The position numbers were made by a program, and so were the translations under genes. A DNA stretch of 64,000 nucleotides, from the NCBI RefSeq assembly GCF_900087055.1, contig NZ_LT575468.1, positions 1,488,001 through 1,552,000 of the forward strand. The letters are read 5' to 3'. Position 1 is the first letter of the stretch; every line of letters begins with the position of its first letter. Of this stretch, positions 1 to 10,752 are shown piece by piece. The notes under the pieces were generated by a model. The model made no database searches and was not told the DNA's origin. It saw only the letters and a program-made list of their open reading frames with translations. This DNA is from Plesiomonas shigelloides. Its GTDB lineage: Bacteria > Pseudomonadota > Gammaproteobacteria > Enterobacterales > CAMTGL01.

Positions 1-185
1 TGAAAATGGCCCATCCGCAAGGGCAAGTTTGGTTGCTGCCCGCCGATGCGTACCCGGCCATTGAACAGCAGGCGGTGATTCTGGCCTCGAGCTCGCAGCC
101 GAAGGCGGCCAAGGCTTTTGCCGACTTTCTGCGTAGCGATGCCGCCCGTAGCCTGATTGAGTCGCATGGCTATTTGGCGCAGTGA
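1..185 (+). CDS. modA: Molybdate ABC transporter periplasmic binding protein, C-terminal end (partial)
   Basis: The window opens inside a reading frame that ends at the TGA at 183-185. The visible 60 residues (about MAHPQGQVWLLPADAYPAIE onward, then KAAKAFADFLRSDAARSLIE and GYLAQ) have the typical C-terminal helix of periplasmic molybdate-binding proteins of the ModA family, in which the closing ADFLRSDAARSLIESHGY-like segment packs on the second lobe. ModA captures molybdate in the periplasm and hands it to ModB. The N-terminus, signal peptide and ligand residues are outside the window. modB starts 23 bases later on the same strand, so this is the last part of the first gene of a modABC operon. 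Confidence 0.85.
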   Translation, partial: KMAHPQGQVWLLPADAYPAIEQQAVILASSSQPKAAKAFADFLRSDAARSLIESHGYLAQ

Positions 186-208
186 GGTAGCGCGCGTGGG
201 AGGCGATG

Positions 209-889
209 ATGTCGGAGGCTGATTGGCTGGCGGTTCGTCTTACCTTACGGCTGGCCGCGACCACCACGTTGATCTTGATGCTGCTGGCGCCATCGTTGGC
301 GTGGTGGTTGGCGCGAAGTCGTTCGCGTATTCGTCCGCTGATTGAATCATTGGTCGCCTTGCCCTTGGTGCTGCCGCCGACAGTGCTGGGTTTTTACCTG
401 CTGCTGGCCTTCTCACCTCGCTCATTGCCCGGTCATTGGTGGCTGGAGATGACTGGCCATACTCTGGCGTTTTCATTCACCGGTTTGGTGCTGGCTTCCG
501 TGATTTATTCGTTGCCTTTTGCGGTACAACCCTTACAAAGCGCGTTTGTGAATATGGGGGATAAAGAGCTGGAAGCGGCGGCAACTCTCGGTATGGGGCG
601 TTTGGCCCGTTTTCGCCATATTGTGGTGCCGATGGTGCTACCGAGCTTCATCATCGCTGCAACTTTGAGCTTTGCCCATACCTTGGGGGAGTTCGGCGTG
701 GTGCTGATGATTGGCGGTAATATTCCCGGTCAGACGCAGGTGCTGTCGATTGCGCTTTTTGATCATGTGGAAGCGATGGATTACCAAAGCGCACATTATC
801 TGGCCGGTGGGCTCTTACTGTTTTCCGTGGTGCTGCTGACTTTGGTGTATGGCGTGCTGCAAAAACGTCAGCAAAGGCGGTTTCAGTAA
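209..889 (+). CDS. modB: Molybdate ABC transporter permease ModB
   Basis: This is the inner-membrane channel subunit of the molybdate importer, 226 residues, the usual length. It is mostly hydrophobic with about five membrane segments, and carries the EAA loop (EAAATLGMGRLARFRHIVVP, near residue 122) that docks on the ATPase ModC. Two ATG codons lie in tandem at 206 and 209. I chose 209 because the GGGAGG Shine-Dalgarno sequence at 198-203 sits only two bases from the first ATG but five from the second. The stop codon overlaps the modC start by one base (TAATG at 887-891), so the two proteins are translationally coupled. Confidence 0.95.
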   Translation: MSEADWLAVRLTLRLAATTTLILMLLAPSLAWWLARSRSRIRPLIESLVALPLVLPPTVLGFYLLLAFSPRSLPGHWWLEMTGHTLAFSFTGLVLASVIYSLPFAVQPLQSAFVNMGDKELEAAATLGMGRLARFRHIVVPMVLPSFIIAATLSFAHTLGEFGVVLMIGGNIPGQTQVLSIALFDHVEAMDYQSAHYLAGGLLLFSVVLLTLVYGVLQKRQQRRFQ

Positions 890-1956
890 TGTTGCAGGTT
901 GATATCACGCATACGCTGCCGGATTTTAGCTTGCAGGCCGCCTTTACACTGCCGGAGGAGGGAATCCACGGCATCATCGGCCACAGCGGTGCCGGTAAAA
1001 GTACGTTGCTGCGCATTCTGGCGGGTCTAACTCCGGCGCAGCAAGGTCAGATCTACTGTGGCGAGGTGTGCTGGCAAAACGGCACGCAAAGTTTACCGCC
1101 CGAGCAGCGTTCGGCAGGCATGGTGTTTCAAGATAGCCGTTTGTTTCACTGGTTAACGGTACAGGAAAACCTGCAACTGGCCGCGCGTTTTGCGAAACGA
1201 AATAGCCCTGAACCGGCGCAATTGGCCGAGCGACTAGGGTTTAGCGCGTTGCTGGATATGCCCGCCCGAGCGTTATCCGGCGGGCAAAAACAGCGGGTGG
1301 CGCTGGCTCGCGCGTTGATGGCCACGCCACGCTGGTTGTTGCTCGATGAGCCTTTGTCAGCACTCGATCATCATGCACGTCAGCTTTTACTGGATGAGAT
1401 TGCCGCCTTAAGTCGTGAACTGGCTTTGCCGATGTTGTATGTCAGCCATACGATGGAAGAGGTCGTCACGCTTTGTCGTCAGGTGGTGCTATTGCATCAA
1501 GGCCGCGTGGAAGCCACAGGCTCACCGGTGAGCTTATTTGCCGATCCGGCGCTATCACTGGCGCAGCACCCTGATGCGGCTGTGCTGCTCGAAACCACTG
1601 TCAGTGGTTATGATCATGATGGACGACAAATCTTAGCCAGCTGTGGCGGCCAAACTTTACGTATCCCCGGTGATATTCGAACGGATGCGCGTTTACTGCT
1701 GCGCGTGATGGCGCGGGAAGTGATCTTATCGCGCGCACCTTTGCACGGCTCAAGCCTGCAAAATGCCTTACAGTGCCAAGTGACTTGTATCGGTCTGCCG
1801 CAACAGGGCATGGTGATGGTGCAACTGAGCTGTGCCGGACAACCGTTGCTGGCACGTATTTCCTATCGCGCACTCAGTCAACTGGACTTGCATTTGCACG
1901 ATACCGTATTGGCTTACATTAAAGCTGCCGGTTTGGTGGATGGAGGCACTGTCTAG
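889..1956 (+). CDS. modC: Molybdate ABC transporter ATP-binding protein ModC
   Basis: ATPase that powers molybdate import, 355 residues. The Walker A motif GHSGAGKST is at residues 31-39, the ABC signature LSGGQKQR at about 129-136 and the Walker B segment WLLLDEP at about 149-155. The C-terminal third, after residue 290, has the small beta-barrel MOP/TOBE fold typical of ModC, which binds oxyanion and gives feedback control in known members. It is the last gene of the modABC unit. Its product supplies molybdate for the cofactor made with MoeA/MoeB just downstream and used by TorA further along the window. Confidence 0.97.
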   Translation: MLQVDITHTLPDFSLQAAFTLPEEGIHGIIGHSGAGKSTLLRILAGLTPAQQGQIYCGEVCWQNGTQSLPPEQRSAGMVFQDSRLFHWLTVQENLQLAARFAKRNSPEPAQLAERLGFSALLDMPARALSGGQKQRVALARALMATPRWLLLDEPLSALDHHARQLLLDEIAALSRELALPMLYVSHTMEEVVTLCRQVVLLHQGRVEATGSPVSLFADPALSLAQHPDAAVLLETTVSGYDHDGRQILASCGGQTLRIPGDIRTDARLLLRVMAREVILSRAPLHGSSLQNALQCQVTCIGLPQQGMVMVQLSCAGQPLLARISYRALSQLDLHLHDTVLAYIKAAGLVDGGTV

Positions 1957-1994
1957 CAAGCGAGCTCGTGAATTAGCGAAATAGTAAAAATCAT

Positions 1995-2095
1995 CCAATT
2001 AGCGCACTAAACGCTCTAGGGGATAAGGGCATTCAAGGGAATATAAGCGCTCTAGGAGATAAGGGATAGAAGATAGCCCCAAGAGCGCTAATTGG
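1995..2095. repeat. Intergenic inverted and direct repeats between modC and moeB
   Basis: The two convergent genes modC and moeB are separated by 183 bases with an ordered repeat structure. CCAATTAGCGC at 1995-2005 is perfectly inverted as GCGCTAATTGG at 2085-2095. Between them an 18-19 base direct repeat of the form CGCTCTAGGRGATAAGGG occurs at 2012-2029 and 2048-2065. The second copy can also pair (GCGCTCT at 2047-2053 with AGAGCGC at 2082-2088). There is no clear T-run, so a classical intrinsic terminator is not evident; a bidirectional stop or a small repeated element are both possible. Confidence 0.45.
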
Positions 2096-2139
2096 TTTAG
2101 GCCTGCGCGGTATTAATCATCGCTGTATTGATAGAGCGA

Positions 2140-2943
2140 TTAAAGTGGTGCATCGCCACCACAAACATCACACTGCGGATTCTGATTAAGCTTCATCTCT
2201 CGAAACTGCATCATCCGCGCATCCACCAGCAGCAGACGACCGGTTAACGGCGTTCCCATTCCCGTGAGCAGCTTGATGCATTCGGTCGCTTGTAGGCTGC
2301 CAATCAGTCCCACCACGGGCGATAAGATCCCATTTTCCATGCAGCTACCGGCATGCTCACCAAACAGACGGCTCAGACAGCGATAGCAAGGCGTACCCGG
2401 CGCGTAGGTGAATACGCTGACTTGCCCTTCCATCCGAATCGCCGCGCCAGATACCAACGGCACACGATGTTGCGCGCACAGACGATTGAGTTGATTGCGT
2501 GTTGGCGCGTTATCGGTGCAATCCAACACAATCTGCTGCTGGGCAATTAGCGCAGATAAGTCATCATCCTCTAATTGCGCGCAAATGGGCGTCAGCTGCA
2601 CGTGCGGATTGATGCTCTGCAGGCTCTGCGCGGCTGATGTGACTTTGGCTTGGCCGATCCGCGCGTCAGTATGCAGAGTTTGCCGCTGTAAGTTAGACAG
2701 AGACACATGATCAAAGTCTAGCAGCGTCAGGTGACCGACACCCGCCGCCGCCAGATATTGGGCTGCTGCGCAGCCCAAACCACCGAGACCGACAATCAGC
2801 ACAGACGCGCCTTTTAGCGCTTCTTGCCCAGCAAAATCACATTCGCGCAGCACTATTTGCCGATTGTAGCGCAGCTCTTCTTCGTGGCTGAGTGTAACGC
2901 TAGGGGCGTGTGGTGTTGAGTTAGCATCAGTATGCGTCATCAA
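2140..2943 (-). CDS. moeB: Molybdopterin-synthase adenylyltransferase MoeB
   Basis: MoeB (E1-like/ThiF family) adenylates the C-terminal glycine of the small molybdopterin synthase subunit MoaD so that it can be sulphurated. The 267-residue protein has the ATP-binding glycine loop GLGGLGC at residues 52-58, the R-Q dyad RYNRQI near 25-30, and two CxxC pairs (CYRCL near 187 and CDVCG near 259) that hold the structural zinc. It follows moeA on the reverse strand with a two-base gap, the same moeA-moeB order as in E. coli. The first codon pair is Met-Met-Thr; either Met could be the start. Confidence 0.96.
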   Translation of the reverse strand: MMTHTDANSTPHAPSVTLSHEEELRYNRQIVLRECDFAGQEALKGASVLIVGLGGLGCAAAQYLAAAGVGHLTLLDFDHVSLSNLQRQTLHTDARIGQAKVTSAAQSLQSINPHVQLTPICAQLEDDDLSALIAQQQIVLDCTDNAPTRNQLNRLCAQHRVPLVSGAAIRMEGQVSVFTYAPGTPCYRCLSRLFGEHAGSCMENGILSPVVGLIGSLQATECIKLLTGMGTPLTGRLLLVDARMMQFREMKLNQNPQCDVCGGDAPL

Positions 2944-2945
2944 GC

Positions 2946-4199
2946 TCAGCCTCCCAACAGGGCGTTAAACGGCTCGACAGTAACCCATTCTCCGGCCGTG
3001 ACCGCACCGCGCTCTTGCTCCAGAACGATAAAGCAGTTACCGCCGGTAAATGAGCTAAATACATGCGAGCCTTGATGACCGGTGCTGGTGACGCTCAACT
3101 CAGTTTGGCCGGTGTGTGGATTCACTTGGCTACGCAAAATTCCGCGTTGGAAATCCAGTCGGCCCGGCGTTTTTTTCAGGTTGCTGTCGCAGCGAACCTG
3201 AAAACGCTGTGGCGCTTGGTAAGCGGTGTGGCCACTTAAGGCGGCAATCAGCGGCTGCACCAGTTGATAGAAGGTGACGGCCGCAGATACCGGATTGCCC
3301 GGTAAACCACAGAACCAAGCGTGCTGTAAACGACCAAAGGCAAAGGGTTTGCCCGGTTTAATGGCCAGCTTCCAAAAACCGATATCCCCAGTTTCATCCA
3401 AAATTTCTTTGGTGTAATCCGCTTCGCCAACGGATACGCCGCCGGAGGTGATCACCAAATCGGCATTGTTATCGGCTTGGTGAAATGCGTTACGCAGTGC
3501 TTGCGGATCGTCAGCGATAATTCCCAAATCGAGGATCTCGCAACCGAGCTTTTCCAGCATCAAACGGATGGTCAGACGGTTGCTATCGTAAATCTGGCCA
3601 TTTTCCAGCGGTTGGCCCGGTTCACGCAGCTCATCGCCGGTCGAGAAAATCGCCACTTTCAGACGGCGACACACCTCGACTTGTGCAATACCCAGAGACG
3701 CCAATACCGGTAAATGTGGCAAAGTTAGCTTTTCACCTTGGGCAACCACGGCATCGCCACAACGAATATCTTCGCCAGTACGGCGAATATTCTGGTTCAG
3801 CCGTACCGGCGCGGTGAAGCGAATACCTTGCTCTGTGCTTTCGGTCTGTTCTTGCATGATCACTGCATCACAGCCGTCGGGAATGGCGGCACCGGTCATA
3901 ATGCGGACACACGTGCCTGCAGGCCATTCTCCGGTAAACGGTGCACCAGCAAACGCTTTGCCCGCTACGGGGAATTCAGCCTGTTGTGCCAGTTCAGCAG
4001 TGCGTACGGCATAGCCATCCATCGCCGAGTTATCAAACGGCGGAACGCTGAGTGGAGAGGTGACGGGACGTGCGGTGATCCGATCCAGCGCTTGCTCCAA
4101 AGATACCTGCTCGGGGGTACAAACGCAGGAAACGCGCTCCAGCATCAGTGTCAGGGCCTGAGATAAGGTACGCAAACCGGGGGTAGAACAGCAATCCAT
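2946..4199 (-). CDS. moeA: Molybdopterin molybdenumtransferase MoeA
   Basis: MoeA inserts molybdenum into adenylated molybdopterin, the last step before cofactor maturation. The 417-residue protein shows the family marks in order: the N-terminal [13 protein letters not shown] segment, the MPT-binding STGDEL(R) region, the [15 protein letters not shown] motif and GLPGNPVSA, followed by the C-terminal beta domain. Length and domain order match E. coli MoeA. It is the promoter-proximal gene of the moeA-moeB pair. Its likely client in this window is the molybdoenzyme TorA. Confidence 0.97.
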   Translation of the reverse strand: MDCCSTPGLRTLSQALTLMLERVSCVCTPEQVSLEQALDRITARPVTSPLSVPPFDNSAMDGYAVRTAELAQQAEFPVAGKAFAGAPFTGEWPAGTCVRIMTGAAIPDGCDAVIMQEQTESTEQGIRFTAPVRLNQNIRRTGEDIRCGDAVVAQGEKLTLPHLPVLASLGIAQVEVCRRLKVAIFSTGDELREPGQPLENGQIYDSNRLTIRLMLEKLGCEILDLGIIADDPQALRNAFHQADNNADLVITSGGVSVGEADYTKEILDETGDIGFWKLAIKPGKPFAFGRLQHAWFCGLPGNPVSAAVTFYQLVQPLIAALSGHTAYQAPQRFQVRCDSNLKKTPGRLDFQRGILRSQVNPHTGQTELSVTSTGHQGSHVFSSFTGGNCFIVLEQERGAVTAGEWVTVEPFNALLGG

Positions 4200-4632
4200 G
4201 TGATACTCCAGCGTCGTATCCGGCCGGTCTGATGCCAGCCGGGAAAAAATGATGCGTTATTATAAAGCACAGCACGCTGCTTGCGGGAGCGCACAGTAAA
4301 AAAGCTGTGTGCTAGCAGCGGTTACCGTCACCGACTACGCTTGATAATGTGTATTTCGTAAGAATGTATTAATGCTCTACAACAGAGTAGGGCTCACAGA
4401 TGATATTTGTTATCATATGCGAATAAGAACAGCTGTCTTACCTGCTGTGAGATGATCGGTGGATTTGCCGCAATACCCTGACTAAATGCAAGGTAGATTT
4501 TTTCTCAGTAATGTTTATGCTTCAGAAAGATGCTTATCTGAAGCGTTTTATAAACGGATAGGTAAAAAAACTCTGGCTGCGTAAATATCATCCTAAAACG
4601 AACGAAAGCAGCCGTTAATGTGGAGAACCGTT
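4200..4632. promoter_or_regulatory. Divergent intergenic region moeA / folE
   Basis: This stretch separates two divergent genes and must hold both promoters. I see no open frame worth calling. Two inverted repeats are present: TGATA-TTTGT-TATCA at 4401-4415, and the wider pair CTCACAG (4393-4399) with CTGTGAG (4445-4451). I cannot assign either to a known regulator. Confidence 0.4.
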
Positions 4633-5289
4633 ATGTCATCGCTAACTGAAGAGGCTATTAAGGTTCGGGCGGCCCTGGAAATGCATGGTTTGGAAACACC
4701 GATGCAGCAGAGTGGTCTGGATAAAAATACCCGTAAAGCGCAAATCCAGCATCATATGACGGAAGTTATGCGTCTGTTGGAATTAGATCTCGGTGATGAC
4801 AGCCTGTGTGAGACTCCGCGTCGCATCGCCAAAATGTACATGGACGAGATCTTCTCCGGTTTGGATTACGCCAACTTTCCGAAGATCACCACCATTGAAA
4901 ACAAAATGCACGTGGATGAAATGGTCACGGTGCGTGATATCCACCTGACCAGCACCTGTGAACACCATTTCGTGACTATCGATGGTGTGGCGCACGTGGC
5001 TTATATCCCGAAAGATAAGGTGATTGGTCTATCTAAGCTCAACCGCATTGTGCTGTTTTTTGCCCAGCGTCCGCAGGTGCAAGAGCGTTTGACGCAGCAA
5101 ATTTTGGTTGCGCTGCAAACGTTGCTCGAAACGGATGATGTGGCGGTTTCTTTAGATGCCGTGCATTACTGCGTGAAAGCGCGTGGGATCCGCGATTCCA
5201 GCAGCTCAACGCTGACGATGGGGCTAGGTGGCGTATTCAAAACTGAAGCTAGCCGTCGTCAGGAATTTTTGAGTTCAGCGCGTCGCTAA
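4633..5289 (+). CDS. folE: GTP cyclohydrolase I
   Basis: FolE opens GTP to 7,8-dihydroneopterin triphosphate, the first step to folate and pterins. I start at the second in-frame ATG (4633), giving 218 residues, because GGAG at 4622-4625 is seven bases upstream and the protein then begins MSSLTEEA, as in the enterobacterial enzyme. The zinc ligands are in STCEHHF and HYCVKARG; the [13 protein letters not shown] helix is also conserved. The neighbour yeiB follows on the same strand, as in E. coli where folE and yeiB are adjacent. An intrinsic terminator follows at 5466-5493. Confidence 0.97.
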   Translation: MSSLTEEAIKVRAALEMHGLETPMQQSGLDKNTRKAQIQHHMTEVMRLLELDLGDDSLCETPRRIAKMYMDEIFSGLDYANFPKITTIENKMHVDEMVTVRDIHLTSTCEHHFVTIDGVAHVAYIPKDKVIGLSKLNRIVLFFAQRPQVQERLTQQILVALQTLLETDDVAVSLDAVHYCVKARGIRDSSSSTLTMGLGGVFKTEASRRQEFLSSARR

Positions 5290-5465
5290 TCCCCGTTGCA
5301 GTAAGCGCAAAATATGATTAGCTGCAATTTCAGGCCATTTACGTGTATAATGGTCTGAGTGGCTCAAATACGTAAGCTAAATACGGCGCTATCACTGAAG
5401 TTAACCAGGTAAACTGGCTAAATAAGTTAAGATAGTAAGTCAAATAGCAAGTAAGCTAAGTACGT

Positions 5466-5493
5466 AAAAAGGCGCAAATGTGCGCCTTTTTTT
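5466..5493 (+). terminator. Intrinsic terminator after folE
   Basis: GGCGCA (5471-5476) and TGCGCC (5481-5486) form a stem with a four-base loop, preceded by five A and followed by seven T. The symmetry would allow termination in both directions. Confidence 0.85.
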
Positions 5494-5558
5494 GATCTGT
5501 ACTCACCGTTAAAAACGGTTTACTGAGCGAGCAGCCTAGCTGCAGTTCGGTCTTCTTT

Positions 5559-5582
5559 TTCTGTATGATAGATCATACAGAA
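5559..5582. promoter_or_regulatory. Perfect 24-bp palindrome upstream of yeiB, candidate operator
   Basis: The arms TTCTGTATGAT (5559-5569) and ATCATACAGAA (5572-5582) are perfect reverse complements around a central AG. The loop is too short for an RNA hairpin and there is no T-run, so a dimeric repressor site is the more likely reading. It lies between the folE terminator and yeiB, about 250 bases before the yeiB start. The rest of 5290-5834 holds no gene I can support. Confidence 0.5.
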
Positions 5583-5834
5583 TGTCAGTGATTTTCGTTG
5601 GCTATCCCCCCATTCTCATGGTGACCAAGATGACGGGAACGTAATCCCGCTCTGTGTGTCCAACGCTATTGTGCGTGATGACAGCATGATCATTCGGGCT
5701 TGCGAGATGGCAAGCCGCTGATACACCGCATATTTGTGCGATGTGTAGACAGCGTAAGGATAAATTGGGGATAGCTGTTAAAGCCGTTCGGGCTTTCTAG
5801 AAAAAAAAAGACAACAATAACTATGAGAGGTTGC

Positions 5835-7004
5835 ATGCAAGAACGTTTGGCTGTGCTGGATGGTGCCCGTGGCGTGGCGGTACTGGGAATATTGATCCTC
5901 AATGTGATCAGCTTTGGCTTACCTCAGGCCGCTTACTTGAACCCCGCATTTGCCGGCCTGCCTTCGGTTTCTGATATTTGGGCCTGGGGCCTGCAGAATG
6001 TCCTTGCGGAGCAGAAATTCCTGACCATTTTCGCATTGTTATTTGGTGCTGGCTTACAGCTGCAATTGCGTCGTGGCAAAGGCAATGAAGAGATGAAATC
6101 GCGGCTGTCTTGGCTGCTGATTTTTGGCGCGCTGCATGCGATATTTTTGTGGGATGGGGATATTTTACTCCCGTACGGTCTGGTTGGTTTGATGTGCTGG
6201 CGGATGATCCGCGATGCACAAAGCCCACGCAGTATGCTGCGTTTTGGTTTGGTGCTGTACTGCCTAGGTTTGCTACTTCTGCTGATACTGGGCTGGTTGA
6301 GTATTAATGCCGCGCCATCGTCTTTCTGGCAACCAGATTGGCAAACACTCGACACTGAGATCAGTACCAAACTGGCTGGTGGTGTGGTTGCCATGAAGTA
6401 TCGTTTCCATCAGATGATTTCTATGCTGCTGGTGGTGATTTTGCAATACGGTTGGCAGCTCGCGGGCATGATGGTCGCAGGTGCTGGCTTGGTGCGCAGC
6501 GGGTGGCTGCAAGGTAGTCGGCTACCTCACCAGTATCGACGCAAAGCGCTGATTTTGATCCCGCTCGGCATTTTGATCCAATTACCGGGGGTATGGCTGA
6601 ATATCAGCGGTGGGTGGAGCTTCCATTGGAGCGCGTATTTCGGTCAAATCCCACGTGAAATTGCTGCGCCGATTCAGGCAATGGGCTATTTGGCACTGTG
6701 GTATGCGATTTTCCCTTCCATTCAACATACGCGCTTTGCGCGCGCGATGGTGTCAGTCGGGCGCATGGCGCTCAGTAACTACATACTGCAGACGCTGCTG
6801 TGCTACATGATTTTCTACGGTTTTGGCTGGTTCAATCAATTGAACCGCGTGCACCTGTTGATGTTGGTTCCAGTGATTTGGCTGGTGAATATTGCGTTTT
6901 CAGTGCTGTGGCTACGTCATTTCCGCCAAGGGCCACTGGAGTGGGTGTGGCGCAAATTGGTGTATTGGAGTACCCATCATCACCGTCAGCATGAATCATG
7001 GTAA
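5835..7004 (+). CDS. yeiB: DUF418 family inner-membrane protein YeiB
   Basis: A polytopic membrane protein of 389 residues from the DUF418 family, whose biochemical role is not known. The N-terminus LDGARGVAVLGILILNVISF and the following FGLPQAAYLNP and FLTIFALLFGAGLQ segments match E. coli YeiB closely. About ten hydrophobic spans can be counted and the conserved LSNYILQTLLC segment is near the C-terminus. I start at 5835 rather than 5823 because GAGAGG at 5825-5830 is then correctly spaced. The pairing with folE is conserved with E. coli. Confidence 0.9.
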   Translation: MQERLAVLDGARGVAVLGILILNVISFGLPQAAYLNPAFAGLPSVSDIWAWGLQNVLAEQKFLTIFALLFGAGLQLQLRRGKGNEEMKSRLSWLLIFGALHAIFLWDGDILLPYGLVGLMCWRMIRDAQSPRSMLRFGLVLYCLGLLLLLILGWLSINAAPSSFWQPDWQTLDTEISTKLAGGVVAMKYRFHQMISMLLVVILQYGWQLAGMMVAGAGLVRSGWLQGSRLPHQYRRKALILIPLGILIQLPGVWLNISGGWSFHWSAYFGQIPREIAAPIQAMGYLALWYAIFPSIQHTRFARAMVSVGRMALSNYILQTLLCYMIFYGFGWFNQLNRVHLLMLVPVIWLVNIAFSVLWLRHFRQGPLEWVWRKLVYWSTHHHRQHESW

Positions 7005-7148
7005 GGCCACGGCCGGTGCTCAGTGCTGTCGTCATAACAGTTGATGTAACCACACGGCTAGCCGCTGTTCTGTCATATAAGTCAGCTCGGTGATAAGTCA
7101 GTTCTGACATTAGTCCGTTTCGCTTGAGCAAGTCGGCTATCGCCAGTC

Positions 7149-7210
7149 AAAAAAAGCGCCTCTTCTCTCTGATATCTCTCAAGATATAGGATGAAGGGGC
7201 GCTTTTTTTT
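7149..7210. terminator. Bidirectional intrinsic terminator between yeiB and sanA
   Basis: GCGCCTCTTC and GAAGGGGCGC pair with one G-T wobble; A7 lies upstream and T8 downstream. It serves the convergent genes yeiB and sanA. Confidence 0.85.
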
Positions 7211-7276
7211 ATCGGTCAGTATTATCAATCAGAGAGAGCAGCTTGTATCGTGGAGGATGTGTATCCGATACAGTTA

Positions 7277-8260
<984 letters not shown>

Positions 8261-8308
8261 TCAACCTTTGCGTGTTCCTGTGTGCAATCAGAGGGCGAAG
8301 TGTCGCCG

Positions 8309-8438
8309 TTATACCCTTCCTACTTGAAGCCGCAGCGGTGTTGGCTACGTTCGTTCACCCCAATCACATAGTTTGCCTATGCTCATGGGGATTCACTCAC
8401 TTGCAGCCTACCTGCAACTTCACGTTGTTTGGGCATAT
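8309..8438. repeat. ERIC (IRU)-type imperfect palindrome
   Basis: About 130 bases starting TATACCCTTCCTACTTGAAG and ending GGGCATATAA, with the central TTCACCCC / GGGGATTCAC halves around a TATG-type centre. This is the layout of the enterobacterial repetitive intergenic consensus, an imperfect palindrome found outside genes in Enterobacterales and some vibrios. The rest of 8252-8737 holds no gene I can support. Confidence 0.8.
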
Positions 8439-8677
8439 AAACCCTGTTACCACTGTGTTGTACATGACAATTATTAATTCTGGGCTCTTAAAACTGGCCC
8501 GAAGGTCAGTGGCCATGAGAGCCTTGTTATCAGCAACCATCTCAAACCTGATTGGACAATGGCTGCAGATATGCTGGTGTAAGCAGTATGCGGCGATATG
8601 CATGGTTTGTCTGAGAGTAAAACCCCGAAATTAAACCAGTCACCGGAAAACGACAATGCCTACCATAAACTTATTTC

Positions 8678-8714
8678 GTTAAAAAATAATAAAAAAGGGA
8701 GCTAATGCTCCCTT
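8678..8714 (-). terminator. Intrinsic terminator of maeA
   Basis: AAGGGAGC (8695-8702) and GCTCCCTT (8707-8714) form an eight-base stem with a TAAT loop. Read on the reverse strand the stem is followed by T6 and more T, as expected for a terminator of the reverse-strand gene maeA. Confidence 0.85.
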
Positions 8715-8737
8715 ATATCGTCTTACTATACCACGAA

Positions 8738-10447
8738 TCAGAATGAGGTACGTTTATACTGACGGTAAACCGCTTGCCAGAAGTTTTGCTCGATGTTTTG
8801 CTCCAGCGCCTCGTCAGAGGTTTGTACGGCAACACCTTCGAACTGCGCGGTCTTCGCCACTTGCAGCGCGATGTACTTGCTGACGCGTTGGATCTCAGAC
8901 AGACATGGCAGCAGAGAACCTTCACCTTGGCTGGCCAGTGGCGAGCAGTCAGCCAATGCACGGCTTGCTGTCATCAGCATGGCATCAGTCACGCGACGCG
9001 CGCCAGAAGCCAAGACACCCAAACCGATACCAGGGAAGATATAGGAGTTGTTGCACTGGGCAATCGGGTAAGTTTCACCGTTGTGCAGGACTGGGGCAAA
9101 TGGGCTACCACTGGCAACCAGCGCGGCACCATCGGTCCAACGGATCACATCTTCAGGACGCGCTTCCACGCGTGATGTTGGGTTTGACAGCGGCATCACG
9201 ATTGGACGCGGGCAGTGCGCGTGCATCTCACGGATGATCTCTTCGGTAAACAGACCCGGCTGGCCAGATACCCCGATCAGGATGGTTGGCTTGCCGTTAC
9301 GCACAACGTCCATCAAGGAGATCATGTCAGAAGACAGATCCCAGTTTTGCAGTTTGTCATGCTTTTGTACCAGCTTGCTTTGGAAATCCAGCAGGTTTGG
9401 CATCTGATCCGTCAGCAGACCAAAACGATCAACCATGAACACCTGTGCACGGGCTTCTTCATCACTCAGACCTTCCGCTTTCATCTGGGCAACGATTTGC
9501 TCAGCAATACCGCAACCGGCAGAGCCTGCGCCCAAGAAGGCAACGCGTTGATCACGCAGCTGGCTACCGGCAGCGCGGCTGGCGGCAATCAGGCAGCCCA
9601 ATGTGACCGCGGCAGTACCTTGGATATCATCGTTAAAGCAGCACAGCTCATCGCGATAGCGGTTCAGCAGTGGCATGGCGTTTTTCTGCGCGAAGTCTTC
9701 GAACTGCAGCAGGACGTTTGGCCAGCGGCGCTTCACGGCTTGGATGAATTCGTCTACAAACGCATCGTACTCTTCACCGGTGATGCGCGGGTGACGCCAG
9801 CCCATGTACATTGGGTCGTTCAAACGCTGTGGGTTATTGGTACCTACATCCAGCACGACTGGCAGGGTGTACGCTGGGCTGATGCCACCACAAGAGGTGT
9901 ACAGAGACAGCTTACCGATTGGGATCCCCATACCACCGATACCTTGGTCACCGAGGCCCAAAATACGCTCACCGTCTGTCACCACGATCACTTTTACGTT
10001 TTGCTTGGTGGCGTTTTGCAGCATGTCATCAATACGATCGCGGTTCGGGTAGGAGATGAACAGACCACGGTTACGGCGATAGATATTAGAGAATTGCTCA
10101 CACGCCTGACCTACAGTCGGGGTGTAGATAACCGGCATCATCTCTTCGAGGTGATCATTGACCAGACGGTAGAACAGGGTTTCGTTGGTGTCCTGAATAT
10201 TACGCAGGAAGATGTGGCGGTTGATGTCGCTATGGAAACTGGTGAATTGTTCGTAGGCGCGATTGGCTTGTTCTTCGATCGTTTCGATAGCTTCCGGCAG
10301 CAAACCTTCCAAGTTGAAAAACTGACGCTCATCTTCCGTGAAAGCGCTGCCCTTGTTGAGCAGAGGCGTTTCCAACAGTGCTGGACCGGCATAAGGGATG
10401 TACAAAGGACGCTTGCTGTCCTGATTGATTTCAGTAGTCATATTCAT
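8738..10447 (-). CDS. maeA: NAD-dependent malic enzyme (malate dehydrogenase, decarboxylating)
   Basis: MaeA (SfcA) converts malate to pyruvate and CO2 with NAD. The 569-residue protein covers the whole family: the substrate tyrosine in VIYTPTVG, the [19 protein letters not shown] segment, the metal site [10 protein letters not shown] and [11 protein letters not shown], and the dinucleotide loop [14 protein letters not shown]. The C-terminus with FPGIGLG is intact. It starts at 10447 (Met-Asn-Met); the second Met at 10441 is an alternative. It is a single-gene unit with its own terminator. In this window it lies between sanA and the curli genes. Confidence 0.97.
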   Translation of the reverse strand: MNMTTEINQDSKRPLYIPYAGPALLETPLLNKGSAFTEDERQFFNLEGLLPEAIETIEEQANRAYEQFTSFHSDINRHIFLRNIQDTNETLFYRLVNDHLEEMMPVIYTPTVGQACEQFSNIYRRNRGLFISYPNRDRIDDMLQNATKQNVKVIVVTDGERILGLGDQGIGGMGIPIGKLSLYTSCGGISPAYTLPVVLDVGTNNPQRLNDPMYMGWRHPRITGEEYDAFVDEFIQAVKRRWPNVLLQFEDFAQKNAMPLLNRYRDELCCFNDDIQGTAAVTLGCLIAASRAAGSQLRDQRVAFLGAGSAGCGIAEQIVAQMKAEGLSDEEARAQVFMVDRFGLLTDQMPNLLDFQSKLVQKHDKLQNWDLSSDMISLMDVVRNGKPTILIGVSGQPGLFTEEIIREMHAHCPRPIVMPLSNPTSRVEARPEDVIRWTDGAALVASGSPFAPVLHNGETYPIAQCNNSYIFPGIGLGVLASGARRVTDAMLMTASRALADCSPLASQGEGSLLPCLSEIQRVSKYIALQVAKTAQFEGVAVQTSDEALEQNIEQNFWQAVYRQYKRTSF

Positions 10448-10752
10448 TGTGTGTTTGTAGGAAAGGCACCGCCGATCCTAGGGCGATGTAACAGAAAGTA
10501 AATTGCCGAAGACCATAAATGTGCGGACGCGCAAGTTATTGGTTTCAGCAACTGACCGATTGAGACTGAATACGCTGAAAATTGCCGATAAATCATATAA
10601 ATAATGTGAGCCGATTCAGGATTATGACCGGCTCACTGTGACCCCGATTCAAAATTATACGTAACCAACTAACAACCCATGCATAACCAATACATAGCTA
10701 CTACTTAACTATGATGTATTGTATCAAGGTCAATCGTAAGCCGATTTTTGGC
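10448..10752. promoter_or_regulatory. maeA upstream region with inverted and direct repeats
   Basis: This gene-free stretch holds the maeA promoter and the end of the curli unit. GTGAGCCG (10606-10613) is perfectly inverted as CGGCTCAC (10629-10636). Partly overlapping it, a direct repeat of the form CCGATTCARRATTAT occurs at 10611-10625 and 10644-10658. No T-run follows, so a protein-binding site or a weak hairpin are both possible. Confidence 0.4.

Noticed and set aside
5823-5834. Earlier start of yeiB at 5823
   Set aside because: GAGAGG then lies inside the gene; the start at 5835 uses it as ribosome site and matches the E. coli N-terminus.
9215-10501. A 428-codon open frame on the forward strand, antisense to maeA
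   Set aside because: It lies wholly over maeA, whose protein is highly conserved. The frame is a by-product of codon bias, and its protein has no family features.
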